NCBI GenBank assembly: GCA_045541915.1
Contig: JAZQJZ010000032.1
Location: forward strand, 62,001 to 126,000
Length of the DNA: 64,000 nucleotides
DNA from: RGIG5579 sp045541915
GTDB lineage: Bacteria; Bacillota; Clostridia; Oscillospirales; SIG627
Direction: 5' to 3'
Shown here: piece by piece, positions 51,883 to 60,886 of the stretch
How positions within the stretch are numbered: position 1 is the first letter of the stretch
How the letters are laid out: each line of letters opens with the position of its first letter
Translations under genes and position numbers: made by a program
Notes under the pieces: model-generated
The model's database searches: none
What the model was told of the DNA's origin: nothing
Seen by the model: the letters and a program-made list of their open reading frames with translations, nothing else

Positions 51883-53067
51883 TCAGTGATGGAACAGACG
51901 CATTCCGGTAAATGCCATCACCATACCGTATTTGTTGCAACGGGAAATCACAACATCGTCACGGATGGATCCACCAGGCTCTGCAATATACTTCACACCG
52001 CTGCGATGCGCTCTTTCAATGTTATCATCAAAGGGGAAGAAGGCATCAGAGCCAAGAGCAACTCCATCAATGGAAGCAAGATAAGCCTTTGCTTCCTCAT
52101 CGGTAAGAGGCTCGGGACGGCAGGTGAAATACTTTTGCCAGATTCCCTCTGCACACACATCTTCTTCATTCTTGTTGATATAACCGTCGATCACATTATC
52201 TCTGTCAGGTCTGCCGATATCAGCCTTAAAGGGCAGATTGAGCACCTTTTCGTGCTGACGCAAGAACCAGGTATCTGCTTTGGTACCGGCAAGACGGGTA
52301 CAATGGATTCTGGACTGCTGACCTGCACCAACACCGATTGCTTGACCGTCAACGGCATAGCAAACGGAGTTAGACTGGGTATATTTTAAAGTAATCAGCG
52401 CAATGATCAGATCGCGCGCTGCTCCTTCGGGAAGATCCTTGTTATCCGTAACGATGTTTTCCAGAAGAGCCTTGTTAATTTCAAAATTGTTTCTTCCCTG
52501 CTGGAAGGTAATGCCGAATACCTGCTTTCTCTCGATGGGATCGGGAACAAAATCAGGATCGATCTTAACTACATTGTAGCTACCTTTTCTCTTGGTGCGC
52601 AAAATTTCCAGCGCTTCATCGGTATAGCCGGGAGCAATCACACCGTCAGAGACTTCTTTTTTGATCATACTGGCAGTGGTTGCATCGCAGACATCGGAAA
52701 GAGCAACCCAGTCGCCGAAGGAACACATACGGTCAGTTCCTCTGGCTCTGGCGTACGCGATGGCGATGGGAGAGTCATCAAGTCCGGGAACATCATCCAC
52801 AAAGTATGCTTTTTTCAGCGTATCGGAAAGAGGCACTGCCACTGCTGCAGAAGTAGGGCTCACATGCTTAAAGGAAGTGGCGGCGGGAAGACCAAGTGCT
52901 TCCTTCAGCTCTTTTACAAGCTGCCAAGAATTCAGCGCATCCAAAAAGTTGATATATCCGGGTCTTCCATTGAGAATCTCAATGGGAAGTTCAGAACCAT
53001 CGTGCATATAAATTTTAGACGGTTTCTGGTTGGGATTACAGCCGTATTTCAATTCAAACTCTTTCAT
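51883..53067 (-). CDS. purH: Standalone AICAR transformylase (PurH C-terminal function)
   Basis: A 394-residue phosphoribosylaminoimidazolecarboxamide formyltransferase with no IMP cyclohydrolase (MGS-like) domain. It has the SFKHVSPTSAAVAVPLS and NSVCYAVDGQAIGVGAGQQSRIHCTRLAG motifs of the AICARFT fold, including the Lys-His pair in FKHV. The missing cyclohydrolase is the next gene upstream (PurO-type). The second of two adjacent ATG codons gives the better spacing to AGAGGTG and was chosen. Confidence 0.93.
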   Translation of the reverse strand: MKEFELKYGCNPNQKPSKIYMHDGSELPIEILNGRPGYINFLDALNSWQLVKELKEALGLPAATSFKHVSPTSAAVAVPLSDTLKKAYFVDDVPGLDDSPIAIAYARARGTDRMCSFGDWVALSDVCDATTASMIKKEVSDGVIAPGYTDEALEILRTKRKGSYNVVKIDPDFVPDPIERKQVFGITFQQGRNNFEINKALLENIVTDNKDLPEGAARDLIIALITLKYTQSNSVCYAVDGQAIGVGAGQQSRIHCTRLAGTKADTWFLRQHEKVLNLPFKADIGRPDRDNVIDGYINKNEEDVCAEGIWQKYFTCRPEPLTDEEAKAYLASIDGVALGSDAFFPFDDNIERAHRSGVKYIAEPGGSIRDDVVISRCNKYGMVMAFTGMRLFHH

Positions 53068-53077
53068 CATACACCTC

Positions 53078-53809
53078 TTAATTGTTTTTATTGATGATCA
53101 ATTCCTCAGGAGACGTTCCGTCCAACGGAACCACTCGAATAAAGAGAGAAACCTTATTGTCTTCGTTTAAGCTATTCCATACGAGAGATGCCAATTCCTG
53201 GGCAGTATTGGGAAGGTTAACCTCCTCCGGTTCACCGTAAAAAGAAGGAATGGGGTTGCCATCGCATTTATAAGTATGAATAAAATGTCCGATTCCACTT
53301 TCCGGTGCAGAATAGTCAAAGGTATAGCGGCGGCAGGATTCGGATCTGCCTTCTGCCGATTTCAAAATAGAAAGCTTATAAGAAAAATCGCCTTTCACAA
53401 AATCATAATCAAGGATACCGGAAATGCGAGGAGTAAAATTAGGAGCGTCGGGCTCAAATTCACGGGTCTGAAGCGCTCTTTCAAACGCAAAGGTATCCTC
53501 CTGATCCCGGCAAACGAAATCATAGATCGTATTGGTCTGATCGCCGTTTGTCACAATATCAATGTTTCCTTTTTGCAGATAGGGATTGTAAATGATCAAG
53601 CTGGGATCAGAAAGCTTAGATTCATCGAAAGCTTTGGTTCGCATACCGCCATCAAAACGCTCAAAAACGCGATTACGGCTATTTTCACTACGACCCATAA
53701 TAAAATAAGCGATCATTGCTTTTTTACCGTCGGCGGATTTACCAATGACGATTCCTCTGCCGGGATAAGAATTTTCTTCCAATAATGTTTTCAAATCGAA
53801 ACGAGCCAT
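53078..53809 (-). CDS. purO: PurO-type IMP cyclohydrolase
   Basis: A 243-residue protein related to the archaeal-type IMP cyclohydrolase PurO, which closes FAICAR to IMP. The RGIVIGKSADGKKAMIAYFIMGRSENSRNRVF start and the GNPIPSFYGEP region fit the family. Bacterial PurH normally contains this activity as an unrelated domain. Here the operon holds the separate AICAR transformylase directly downstream, so the two together replace PurH. Purine operon, 16 bases after purN. Confidence 0.88.
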   Translation of the reverse strand: MARFDLKTLLEENSYPGRGIVIGKSADGKKAMIAYFIMGRSENSRNRVFERFDGGMRTKAFDESKLSDPSLIIYNPYLQKGNIDIVTNGDQTNTIYDFVCRDQEDTFAFERALQTREFEPDAPNFTPRISGILDYDFVKGDFSYKLSILKSAEGRSESCRRYTFDYSAPESGIGHFIHTYKCDGNPIPSFYGEPEEVNLPNTAQELASLVWNSLNEDNKVSLFIRVVPLDGTSPEELIINKNN

Positions 53810-53825
53810 TTATTATTTCCTCACT

Positions 53826-54434
53826 TTAATCTTCTTTTACCATTTCACCGGAAACCTTTTCCACTGCCAAAGGCAAAATTTTCCATTCAGCAAGGCGCAT
53901 TACGCGCTTTTGGAGGGTTTCAGGCGTATCATTTTCTCGGATAGAAACCGCTTTCTGAAAAATGATCTCTCCCCCATCGGGAATCTCATTAACAAAATGC
54001 ACCGTAGCACCAGTTACCTTCACTCCGTAGGAAAGGGCAGCCTCGTGTACTCGCAGACCGTAAAAACCTTTTCCGCAAAAGGCCGGAATCAAGGAGGGGT
54101 GCACGTTGATAATACGTTTGGGATAACGAGCGGTAAAGTTTTCGCTCAAAATCGACATAAAACCCGCCAAAACGATCAGATCAATCTGTTTTTCAGCCAA
54201 AAGGGAAACGATTCTTTCCTCAAACGCCTCCTGGCTTCCCAATTTCTTTTTCCAAGCAACTGCTGTATCAATGCCCGCATGAGCTGCGCGCTCCAAGGCG
54301 TAGGCGGTGGGATTACTGGAAATCACCAGAGAAATGACACCGCTTTTCAAAATTCCCTTCGCCTGTGCATCGATCAACGCCTGTAAATTGGTGCCACCGC
54401 CGGAGACCAGAACGGCAATTCTGGTTTTTCTCAT
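53826..54434 (-). CDS. purN: GAR formyltransferase (PurN)
   Basis: A 202-residue 10-formyl-THF-dependent transformylase that formylates GAR. The VLVSGGGTNLQALIDA start, and the catalytic residues in INVHPSLIPAFCGKGFYG and HFVNEIPDGGEII (Asn-His-Asp triad) are present. It overlaps the purM stop codon by ATGA. Consumes the 10-formyl-THF made by fhs. Confidence 0.95.
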   Translation of the reverse strand: MRKTRIAVLVSGGGTNLQALIDAQAKGILKSGVISLVISSNPTAYALERAAHAGIDTAVAWKKKLGSQEAFEERIVSLLAEKQIDLIVLAGFMSILSENFTARYPKRIINVHPSLIPAFCGKGFYGLRVHEAALSYGVKVTGATVHFVNEIPDGGEIIFQKAVSIRENDTPETLQKRVMRLAEWKILPLAVEKVSGEMVKED

Positions 54435-55471
54435 AAGATCACCTTATCCTCGGATTTTACAACCTCACCGATGATATAAGCATCTTCACCGGCACCCTTC
54501 AAGATTTCAAGGGACTTTTCGGCATCCTCTTTAGATACGATGATACACATACCTACACCCATATTGAAGGTGTTAAACATATCTCTTTCAGAAATACCGC
54601 CAGCCTTGGCGATCAAGTCGAAAATGGGAAGAATGCGAACTGCACTCTTGTTTACCTTGGCACCAAGACCGTCGGGAATACTTCTGGGAATATTTTCATA
54701 AAATCCGCCGCCGGTAATGTGGGAAATACCCTTTACCGTAACCTGTTCCAAAAGGGCAAGAACGGGTTTTACATAAATGCGTGTGGGAGTTAAAAGCGCT
54801 TCTCCAATGCTCTTTCCGCCAAGGGATGCAAGAGGCGTTTTAATATCACTGTTTTCTACATCAAACACCTTACGCACCAGAGAAAAGCCATTGGAATGCA
54901 CACCGGAGGAAGGCAGAGCGATGATCACATCCCCTTCCTTCATTTTTTTATTATCAATGATCTTGCTCTTATCTACCACACCGGTGCAATAACCGGCAAG
55001 ATCATATTCGTCAATGGGATAGAAGCCGGGCATTTCCGCAGTTTCGCCGCCAATCAAAGCAGCACCGGCTTGAACACAGCCCTCTGCAACACCCTTTACA
55101 ATGTCAGCAATTCTTTCGGGGAAGTTCTTTCCACAAGCAATGTAATCCAGGAAAAAGAGAGGCTTGGCGCCAACACAGATCACATCGTTTGCGCACATTG
55201 CCACGCAGTCGATACCAATGGTATCATGCTTATCCATAATGAATGCGATCTTCAGCTTTGTGCCAACACCGTCGGTACCACTGACCAAAACGGGACGGGT
55301 GATCCCTTCCAAATCCAATTCAAACAATCCACCAAAGCCACCAACATCAGAGCATACGCCACTTGTCATGGTTCTGGCGATGTGTTTTTTCATAAGTTCT
55401 ACCGCCTTATATCCCGCGGTAATATCAACGCCAGCAGCGGCGTAGCTATCTGATTTTGACTGATTATACAT
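54431..55471 (-). CDS. purM: AIR synthetase (phosphoribosylformylglycinamidine cyclo-ligase)
   Basis: A 346-residue PurM that closes FGAM to AIR. The SDSYAAAGVDITAGYKAVELMK start, DGVGTKLKIAF, and HITGGGFYENIPR are typical. ATG at 55471 has AAAGGA upstream; the longer frame contains the end of purF and was rejected. Confidence 0.96.
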   Translation of the reverse strand: MYNQSKSDSYAAAGVDITAGYKAVELMKKHIARTMTSGVCSDVGGFGGLFELDLEGITRPVLVSGTDGVGTKLKIAFIMDKHDTIGIDCVAMCANDVICVGAKPLFFLDYIACGKNFPERIADIVKGVAEGCVQAGAALIGGETAEMPGFYPIDEYDLAGYCTGVVDKSKIIDNKKMKEGDVIIALPSSGVHSNGFSLVRKVFDVENSDIKTPLASLGGKSIGEALLTPTRIYVKPVLALLEQVTVKGISHITGGGFYENIPRSIPDGLGAKVNKSAVRILPIFDLIAKAGGISERDMFNTFNMGVGMCIIVSKEDAEKSLEILKGAGEDAYIIGEVVKSEDKVIL

Positions 55472-55476
55472 AATTT

Positions 55477-56904
55477 TTATTCCTTTCCGTTCCAGCAATA
55501 AGTACAAAGTTTACAGGGCTCAAGGCCAATGGCTTCAATGATTCCATCCAAGGACTGAAATTCCAAGGAAGAAAAATGAAGCTTATCGCAAATGGCTTTG
55601 CGGAGCTTCTTTCCACGCTCGGTGGAAAAATCGCTGTATTCCTCCAAATGCTTGGATCCCTCATCACCTTCCAGTTCCTGAACGATCTGTCTTGCAATCA
55701 GTTCCATTTCATTTCTGGCTCTGGAAAAGCCGAGGTACTTACAACTATACATAATCGGCGGACAAGCAGAGCGAATATGGACTGCCTTCGCACCGTTGGA
55801 GTACAGAAAATCAACGGTTTCCTTCAGCTGTGTTCCACGAACTATGGAGTCATCCACAAAAAGAAGGCTTTTATCTTTGATGAGCTCTATAACCGGAATT
55901 TGCTTCATTTTTGCAATTCGGCTTCTCTCCGCTTGAACAGGAGGCGTAAAACTTCTTGCCCAAGTGGGGGTATATTTGATAAAGGCTCTCGCAAAGGGTG
56001 CGTGACTCTCGTGGGCATAGCCGATAGCGTGAGGAGTACCGGAATCCGGGACACCGCCAACGTAATCCACATCGCAAGCATTTTTCACCGCTTCATCGTG
56101 ACGCGCCATAATCTGGCCGTTGCGATAGCGCATTATTTCCACGTTGACCCCTTCATAGGTGGAGGTAGGATAGCCGTAATAACTCCAAAGAAAAGCACAG
56201 ACGCGCATTTCTTTTCCTGGCTTTTGAAGCTGAGTGATACCTTCCGTGGTAATCTCAACGATCTCACCGGGACCTAATTCTCTTTCCGATTCAAAGCCAA
56301 GCTTTTGATAAGCAAAGGATTCAAAGGAAACGCAGTAGCCGTCTCCCCTCTTACCGATGAGAACAGGCAGTCTTCCCAAAGCATCTCTCGCGGCGAGCAG
56401 AGACCCGTCAGATTTTAGGATTAGTATGGTTACAGATCCCTTAATATTTTCCTGAACAAAGCGAATGCCGTCACAAAAGCTCTCTTTCTGATTGATCAGC
56501 GCGGCAACTAATTCGGTATGGTTCACACCACCACCGGTCATTGCATCAAAATGGCCACCATTGCTATTGGAAAGATATTGACCGATCAACTCTTCCGTAT
56601 TGTTGATGGCCCCCACCACGCAAATGGCATAAGTTCCGAGCGCAGACCGGATCAGAAGCGGCTGGGGATAATAGTCACTGATGCAGCCAATGGCGCTGGT
56701 TCCCTTCATTTCTTCAAAGATATGCTCAAATTTTGTACGAAAGGGTGCGTTTTCAATGTTTTTGATTTCGCGTTGGAGACCGATTTCGGCGTCATAAGCC
56801 GCAAGGCCTCCGCGACGTGTTCCTAAATGTGAATGGTAGTCCGTTCCGAAGAATACATCTGTGATACATTCTGTTCGGCTGACAACACCAAAAAATCCTC
56901 CCAT
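55477..56904 (-). CDS. purF: PurF-like amidophosphoribosyltransferase lacking the N-terminal Cys nucleophile
   Basis: A 475-residue PurF homolog in the right operon position. Canonical PurF exposes a Cys at its mature N-terminus as the glutaminase nucleophile. This protein begins MGGFFGVV with no Cys at that place, and AGGAGG lies just before the start, so no earlier start is likely. The PRPP loop LLFVDDSIVRGTQLKET and the Fe-S cysteines (KEMRVCAFLW, YSCKYLG, and CKLC near the end) are retained. A similar Cys-less family with the same MGGFFG start exists in Bacteroidetes and clostridia. It may use free ammonia or have another partner. No second PurF is in this operon. Confidence 0.88.
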   Translation of the reverse strand: MGGFFGVVSRTECITDVFFGTDYHSHLGTRRGGLAAYDAEIGLQREIKNIENAPFRTKFEHIFEEMKGTSAIGCISDYYPQPLLIRSALGTYAICVVGAINNTEELIGQYLSNSNGGHFDAMTGGGVNHTELVAALINQKESFCDGIRFVQENIKGSVTILILKSDGSLLAARDALGRLPVLIGKRGDGYCVSFESFAYQKLGFESERELGPGEIVEITTEGITQLQKPGKEMRVCAFLWSYYGYPTSTYEGVNVEIMRYRNGQIMARHDEAVKNACDVDYVGGVPDSGTPHAIGYAHESHAPFARAFIKYTPTWARSFTPPVQAERSRIAKMKQIPVIELIKDKSLLFVDDSIVRGTQLKETVDFLYSNGAKAVHIRSACPPIMYSCKYLGFSRARNEMELIARQIVQELEGDEGSKHLEEYSDFSTERGKKLRKAICDKLHFSSLEFQSLDGIIEAIGLEPCKLCTYCWNGKE

Positions 56905-56931
56905 ATTTCCTCCTGTCTGCGGGATCTACGA

Positions 56932-57426
56932 TCAAACGGAAAATTCAGATACCACTTTGGCATCCTTTTCCAGAACCTTTGCTGCATCTTCTCGTCTTTT
57001 GGCATCCAGTTTTTCAGCAAGATCCGAATCGGATACTGACAAAATTTGTGCAGCCAAAAGAGCAGCATTGGTAGCTCCGTCAATGGCAACCGTAGCCACC
57101 GGAATACCGGAGGGCATCATAACCGTTGACAAAAGAGCATCCAATCCGTCCAAATTGGTGGATTTACACGGAATACCGATTACAGGAATGGTCGTATTAG
57201 CGGCGATAGCACCGGCAAGGTGAGCCGCCATACCGGCAGCTGCAATGATGGCCCCAAAGCCGGCCTTTCTTGCATTCAGAGCAAACGCTCTTGCCTCTTC
57301 CGGGGTTCTGTGAGCAGAGTACACGTGAATCTCAAAGGGAATATCAAGGTTTTTCAGTGTATCAACTGCTTTTCTGACAATAGGAAGGTCGCTGTCGCTT
57401 CCCATTACAATTCCAACTTTTTTCAT
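56932..57426 (-). CDS. purE: N5-carboxyaminoimidazole ribonucleotide mutase (PurE)
   Basis: A 164-residue PurE. The start GIVMGSDSDLP, SAHRTPEEA and AAAGMAAHLAGAIAA motifs identify it as class I, which in most bacteria works with PurK. purK is not in the window. The start at 57426 has AAGGAAAAA upstream; the longer frame would overlap the riboswitch. First gene of the purine operon. Confidence 0.95.
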   Translation of the reverse strand: MKKVGIVMGSDSDLPIVRKAVDTLKNLDIPFEIHVYSAHRTPEEARAFALNARKAGFGAIIAAAGMAAHLAGAIAANTTIPVIGIPCKSTNLDGLDALLSTVMMPSGIPVATVAIDGATNAALLAAQILSVSDSDLAEKLDAKRREDAAKVLEKDAKVVSEFSV

Positions 57427-57446
57427 ATTTTTCCTTTCTTTTACGC

Positions 57447-57581
57447 AAAAAAGGGCGCACTTAACTCTCAGAGTTAAATGCGCCCAGACGGTCGGCTGAC
57501 ATGAATTTGAGCCAAAAAAGTTCTTTGTTCCTTTGTGGTGCTCCACACAATCCGTCAGTCGCAAAGAACCATATTTATTCG
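57447..57581 (-). promoter_or_regulatory. ZTP (pfl) riboswitch controlling the purine operon
   Basis: Minus-strand leader with the ZTP aptamer core. The first half reads GACTGACGGATTGTGTGGAG and CACCACAAAGGAAC, and the second half reads GCCGACCGTCTGGGC. These match the well-studied Fusobacterium and clostridial ZTP riboswitches. The 3' CUGGGC runs into a terminator stem GGGCGCACTTAACTC / GAGTTAAATGCGCCC (57453-57485) followed by T6. Ligand binding would stop the terminator forming. ZTP accumulates when 10-formyl-THF is short. The aptamer governs purE to fhs. Confidence 0.92.
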
Positions 57582-57587
57582 CCAGTT

Positions 57588-57616
57588 AGTATAACATAAC
57601 CGTCGAATCATGTCAA
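57588..57616 (-). promoter_or_regulatory. Promoter of the purine operon
   Basis: Minus-strand TTGACA (57611-57616) and TATACT (57588-57593), 17-base spacer. Confidence 0.8.
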
Positions 57617-57634
57617 GGCGCAAGGAGAGGTTTT

Positions 57635-59140
57635 CTATTTGATAGATGCTCCCTTTTCCTTTTGAATAACATCATGAGCACCGCCCTCTACAATGCTGGT
57701 AGCAGACACCAGAGTCAGCTTGGCTTTCTTCTGAAGCTCCGGAATGGTTAGAGCGCCACAGTTACACATAGTGGATTTCACTTTGCTCAAGGAAAGGGCC
57801 ACATTGTCCTTTAAGGAACCGGCATAAGGTACATAAGAGTCCACGCCTTCCTCGAAGGAAAGTTTCTTATCTCCACCCAGGTCATATCTCTGCCAGTTGC
57901 GTGCGCGGGCAGAGCCTTCCCCCCAGTATTCTTTATAGTAGGTTCCGCCAATGTTTACCTTATTGGTGGGGCTTTCATCAAATCTTGCAAAATAACGGCC
58001 AAGCATCACAAAATCGGCGCCCATAGCCAGAGCCAGGGTGATGTGGTGATCATAGACAATACCGCCATCGGAGCAAACCGGAACATAAATGCCGGTTTCT
58101 TCAAAATACTCATCTCTTGCTTTGCACACTTCAATAAGCGCAGTTGCCTGTCCTCTACCGATTCCCTTGGTTTCTCTGGTAATACAGATGGAACCACCAC
58201 CAATGCCAACCTTAACAAAGTCTGCACCGCATTCAGCCAGGAAACGGAAACCTTCTGCATCCACAACGTTACCGGCACCAACCTTTACCTTTTCACCGTA
58301 ATTCTTACGGATCCATTCAATGGTAAGCTTCTGCCATTCGGAAAATCCTTCGGAAGAGTCAATGCAAAGAACATCGGCTCCGGCTTCAACCAGAGCAGGA
58401 ACGCGCTCTGCATAATCACGGGTATTGATTCCGGCACCAACTACATATCTCTTGCTGCTATCCAGCAATTCATTGGGGTTCTGCTTGTGAGTATCATAGT
58501 CCTTGCGGAAAACAAAATAGCAAAGCTGACCTTCCTCGTTGACAATGGGAAGAGAGTTCAACTTGTTATCCCAAATGATATCGTTTGCTTCCTTCAGGGT
58601 AGTTCCCTCTTTTGCCCAGATCAATTTTTCAAAAGGAGTCATAAACTCTTTGACGGGAGTGGTAGCATCCATTCTGGTAACGCGATAGTCGCGACCAGTC
58701 ACAATGCCAACAAGCTTTCCTTCGGCAGTGCCGTCACTGGTCACAGCAACGGTAGAATGACCGGTCTTTTCCTTCAGGGCGACAATGTCTGCAAGCGTTG
58801 CATCCGGGCATACATTGGAATCGCTCTTCACAAAGCCGGCCTTGTAATTTTTCGCTCTTTTTACCATAGCAGCCTCATCTTCGATGGTTTGAGAGCCGTA
58901 AATGAAGGAAACACCGCCCTCCACAGCCAAGGCGATGGCCAAACGGTCGCCGGATACTGACTGCATAATGGCAGACACCATAGGAATGTTCATCGTAATG
59001 GCAGACTCTTCGCCCTTTTTGAATTTTACAAGAGGGGTTTTCAAAGAAACATTTGCCGGAACACACTGACTGGAAGAATATCCGGGGATCAACAGATATT
59101 CGTTAAAGGTATGGGAAGGTTCATTGATAAAAATTGCCAT
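57635..59140 (-). CDS. guaB: IMP dehydrogenase
   Basis: A 501-residue IMP dehydrogenase with the TIM barrel, two CBS motifs (about 100-220, SDSNVCPDATLADI and PFEKLIWAKEGTTLKE), the catalytic Cys loop GGGSICITRE and the flap region near the C-terminus. It oxidises IMP to XMP on the way to GMP. The last gene of the pyrimidine operon, 2 bases after pyrB, and just ahead of the ZTP promoter. The N-terminal NEPSHTFNEYLLIPGYS is unusual compared with the canonical AYTFDDVLLVP start but aligns in place. Confidence 0.92.
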   Translation of the reverse strand: MAIFINEPSHTFNEYLLIPGYSSSQCVPANVSLKTPLVKFKKGEESAITMNIPMVSAIMQSVSGDRLAIALAVEGGVSFIYGSQTIEDEAAMVKRAKNYKAGFVKSDSNVCPDATLADIVALKEKTGHSTVAVTSDGTAEGKLVGIVTGRDYRVTRMDATTPVKEFMTPFEKLIWAKEGTTLKEANDIIWDNKLNSLPIVNEEGQLCYFVFRKDYDTHKQNPNELLDSSKRYVVGAGINTRDYAERVPALVEAGADVLCIDSSEGFSEWQKLTIEWIRKNYGEKVKVGAGNVVDAEGFRFLAECGADFVKVGIGGGSICITRETKGIGRGQATALIEVCKARDEYFEETGIYVPVCSDGGIVYDHHITLALAMGADFVMLGRYFARFDESPTNKVNIGGTYYKEYWGEGSARARNWQRYDLGGDKKLSFEEGVDSYVPYAGSLKDNVALSLSKVKSTMCNCGALTIPELQKKAKLTLVSATSIVEGGAHDVIQKEKGASIK

Positions 59141-59142
59141 TA

Positions 59143-60231
59143 CTATTCCTCCTTAAGTTCTACATTCTTATCACAGTAAACGCAGCGATAAATCTTCTTC
59201 TCAGGATCGGCGCAGTAGAAACGGTGAGCCAATTCCTGCTCGGTTGATGTAATACACCGAGGATTATCGCATACAAAATTGTTGTACTCCTCAACTTGCT
59301 GCTGAGGCACTGAAACTCCACGGTCCTCAAGCAGTTTCAGGATCAGAGCCATTCGAATCAGTTTGCCATTCATCACCTGCTTAAAATAGCAAGCTCTGGG
59401 ATCGGAGTCGATGGCAACACTGATCTCATTGACGCGGGGCAAAGGATGCAAAATGCACATATTGCCACTGGCCGAAGAGAGCTTTTCGGGAGTCAAAATA
59501 TAACTGTCCTTCAGCTTTTCGTAGGTTTCCAGATCGTCAAAGCGCTCTCTTTGGATGCGGGTCATATAAAGAATATCAAGTTCCGGCAACGCTTCTTCCA
59601 GAGAATTTGTTTCCAGAAAGGGCATATTGTTATTCTCCATTACATCGGTTTTGATGTAATCCGGAAGCTTTAATTCATCGGGAGAAATTAAAATGATGCG
59701 AATATTCTCATAACGGGCAAACGCGGAAATCAGCGAATGTACCGTTCTGCCGTATTTTAAATCTCCACAAAATCCAACAGTCAAATTGGAAAGACGTCCC
59801 TTTTCCCGATAGATGGTCAAAAGATCGGTCAAGGTTTGAGTCGGATGGCAGTGGCCTCCGTCACCGGCGTTGATCACAGGAACCGTTGCATTTTGAGAAG
59901 CAACATAAGGTGCGCCCTCCTTGGGGTGTCGCATGGCAATAATATCCGCATAGCAGCTGATGACTTTTGCGGTATCCGCAATGCTTTCTCCTTTGGAAGC
60001 AGAGGAACTGCTGGCTTCGGAAAAGCCAATTACATTTCCACCCAATTCGTACATAGCCGCTTCGAAGCTAAGACGGGTTCTGGTGGAAGGCTCAAAAAAC
60101 AGCGTTGCCAGCTTTAATCCATGGCAAGACTCAGCATATTTTTTTGGATTCTCACTGATATCGCAGGCGCAGCGGATGAGGGCATCCACCTCGTCGCGGG
60201 TGAAATCTACAATGTCGATCAAGCTTCTCAT
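59143..60231 (-). CDS. pyrB: Aspartate carbamoyltransferase with fused PyrI-like zinc domain
   Basis: A 362-residue fusion. Residues 1-305 are the catalytic chain: carbamoyl phosphate motif PSTRTRLSFE, HPTQTL, and HPLPRVNEI. Residues 315-362 are a zinc domain with cysteines at 321, 326, 350 and 353. The spacing of 5, 24 and 3 is identical to that of the E. coli regulatory chain PyrI (C109, C114, C138, C141). The allosteric nucleotide-binding half of PyrI is missing, so this zinc domain probably helps assembly rather than NTP regulation. It overlaps pyrE by ATGA. Confidence 0.93.
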   Translation of the reverse strand: MRSLIDIVDFTRDEVDALIRCACDISENPKKYAESCHGLKLATLFFEPSTRTRLSFEAAMYELGGNVIGFSEASSSSASKGESIADTAKVISCYADIIAMRHPKEGAPYVASQNATVPVINAGDGGHCHPTQTLTDLLTIYREKGRLSNLTVGFCGDLKYGRTVHSLISAFARYENIRIILISPDELKLPDYIKTDVMENNNMPFLETNSLEEALPELDILYMTRIQRERFDDLETYEKLKDSYILTPEKLSSASGNMCILHPLPRVNEISVAIDSDPRACYFKQVMNGKLIRMALILKLLEDRGVSVPQQQVEEYNNFVCDNPRCITSTEQELAHRFYCADPEKKIYRCVYCDKNVELKEE

Positions 60232-60872
60232 TCGGCTTTTCCTTTTTGAATCCAGCTTTCATCGGAAGGGTTGTTACGGAATGCAATCAGTTTTTCCACA
60301 TCACCGGGCTTGATATATCCCTCATCTGCGGCAACCTGGGCGATCACATCAAAATTGGTCAGGGAAACGTTTTTCACATTGGCGCCCTCCAGACGCTCAA
60401 GTCCCTTTTTCATTCCATAGGTAAAGATGCTCACAATTCCCAGAACCTGAGCACCGGCTTCGCGGAGAACCTGAACCACTTCCAGGACACTGCCGCCGGT
60501 GGAGATCAAATCCTCCACAACAACCACCTTCTGGCCTTTTTCCAATTTCCCTTCTATCTGGTTCTGACGGCCGTGATCCTTAGCACCGGAACGGACATAA
60601 CCCATAGGAAGGCCCATAATATGGCCGGTAATGGCGGCGTGAGCAATGCCAGCAGTGGAGGTTCCCATCAGAACTTCTACATCAGGGTAATGCTTACGGA
60701 TGGTCTCAGCAAGTCCGTTTTCTACATCCGATCTCACATCGGGAGCTGTCAAGGTCAGACGGTTGTCACAGTAAACAGGACTTTTGATTCCGCTTGCCCA
60801 GGTGAAGGGTTCTTCGGGGCGGAAGAAAACAGCCTTGATTTTCAATAAGTCTTTTGCAATGATCTTTTCCAT
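60228..60872 (-). CDS. pyrE: Orotate phosphoribosyltransferase
   Basis: A 214-residue enzyme that makes OMP from orotate and PRPP. The PRPP motif VVVEDLISTGGSVLEVVQ, the catalytic loop Lys region RSGAKDHGRQNQIEG, and the start IKAVFFRPEEPFTWASGIKSPVYCDNR match. Between pyrF and pyrB, 14 bases after pyrF. Confidence 0.95.
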   Translation of the reverse strand: MEKIIAKDLLKIKAVFFRPEEPFTWASGIKSPVYCDNRLTLTAPDVRSDVENGLAETIRKHYPDVEVLMGTSTAGIAHAAITGHIMGLPMGYVRSGAKDHGRQNQIEGKLEKGQKVVVVEDLISTGGSVLEVVQVLREAGAQVLGIVSIFTYGMKKGLERLEGANVKNVSLTNFDVIAQVAADEGYIKPGDVEKLIAFRNNPSDESWIQKGKAE

Positions 60873-60886
60873 TTGATTCTCTCTCC

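Noticed and set aside
56932..57564. Longer version of purE starting at 57564
   Set aside because: The extension is the ZTP aptamer and terminator. PurE homologs start at the MKKVGIVMGSDSD position, which has its own ribosome site.
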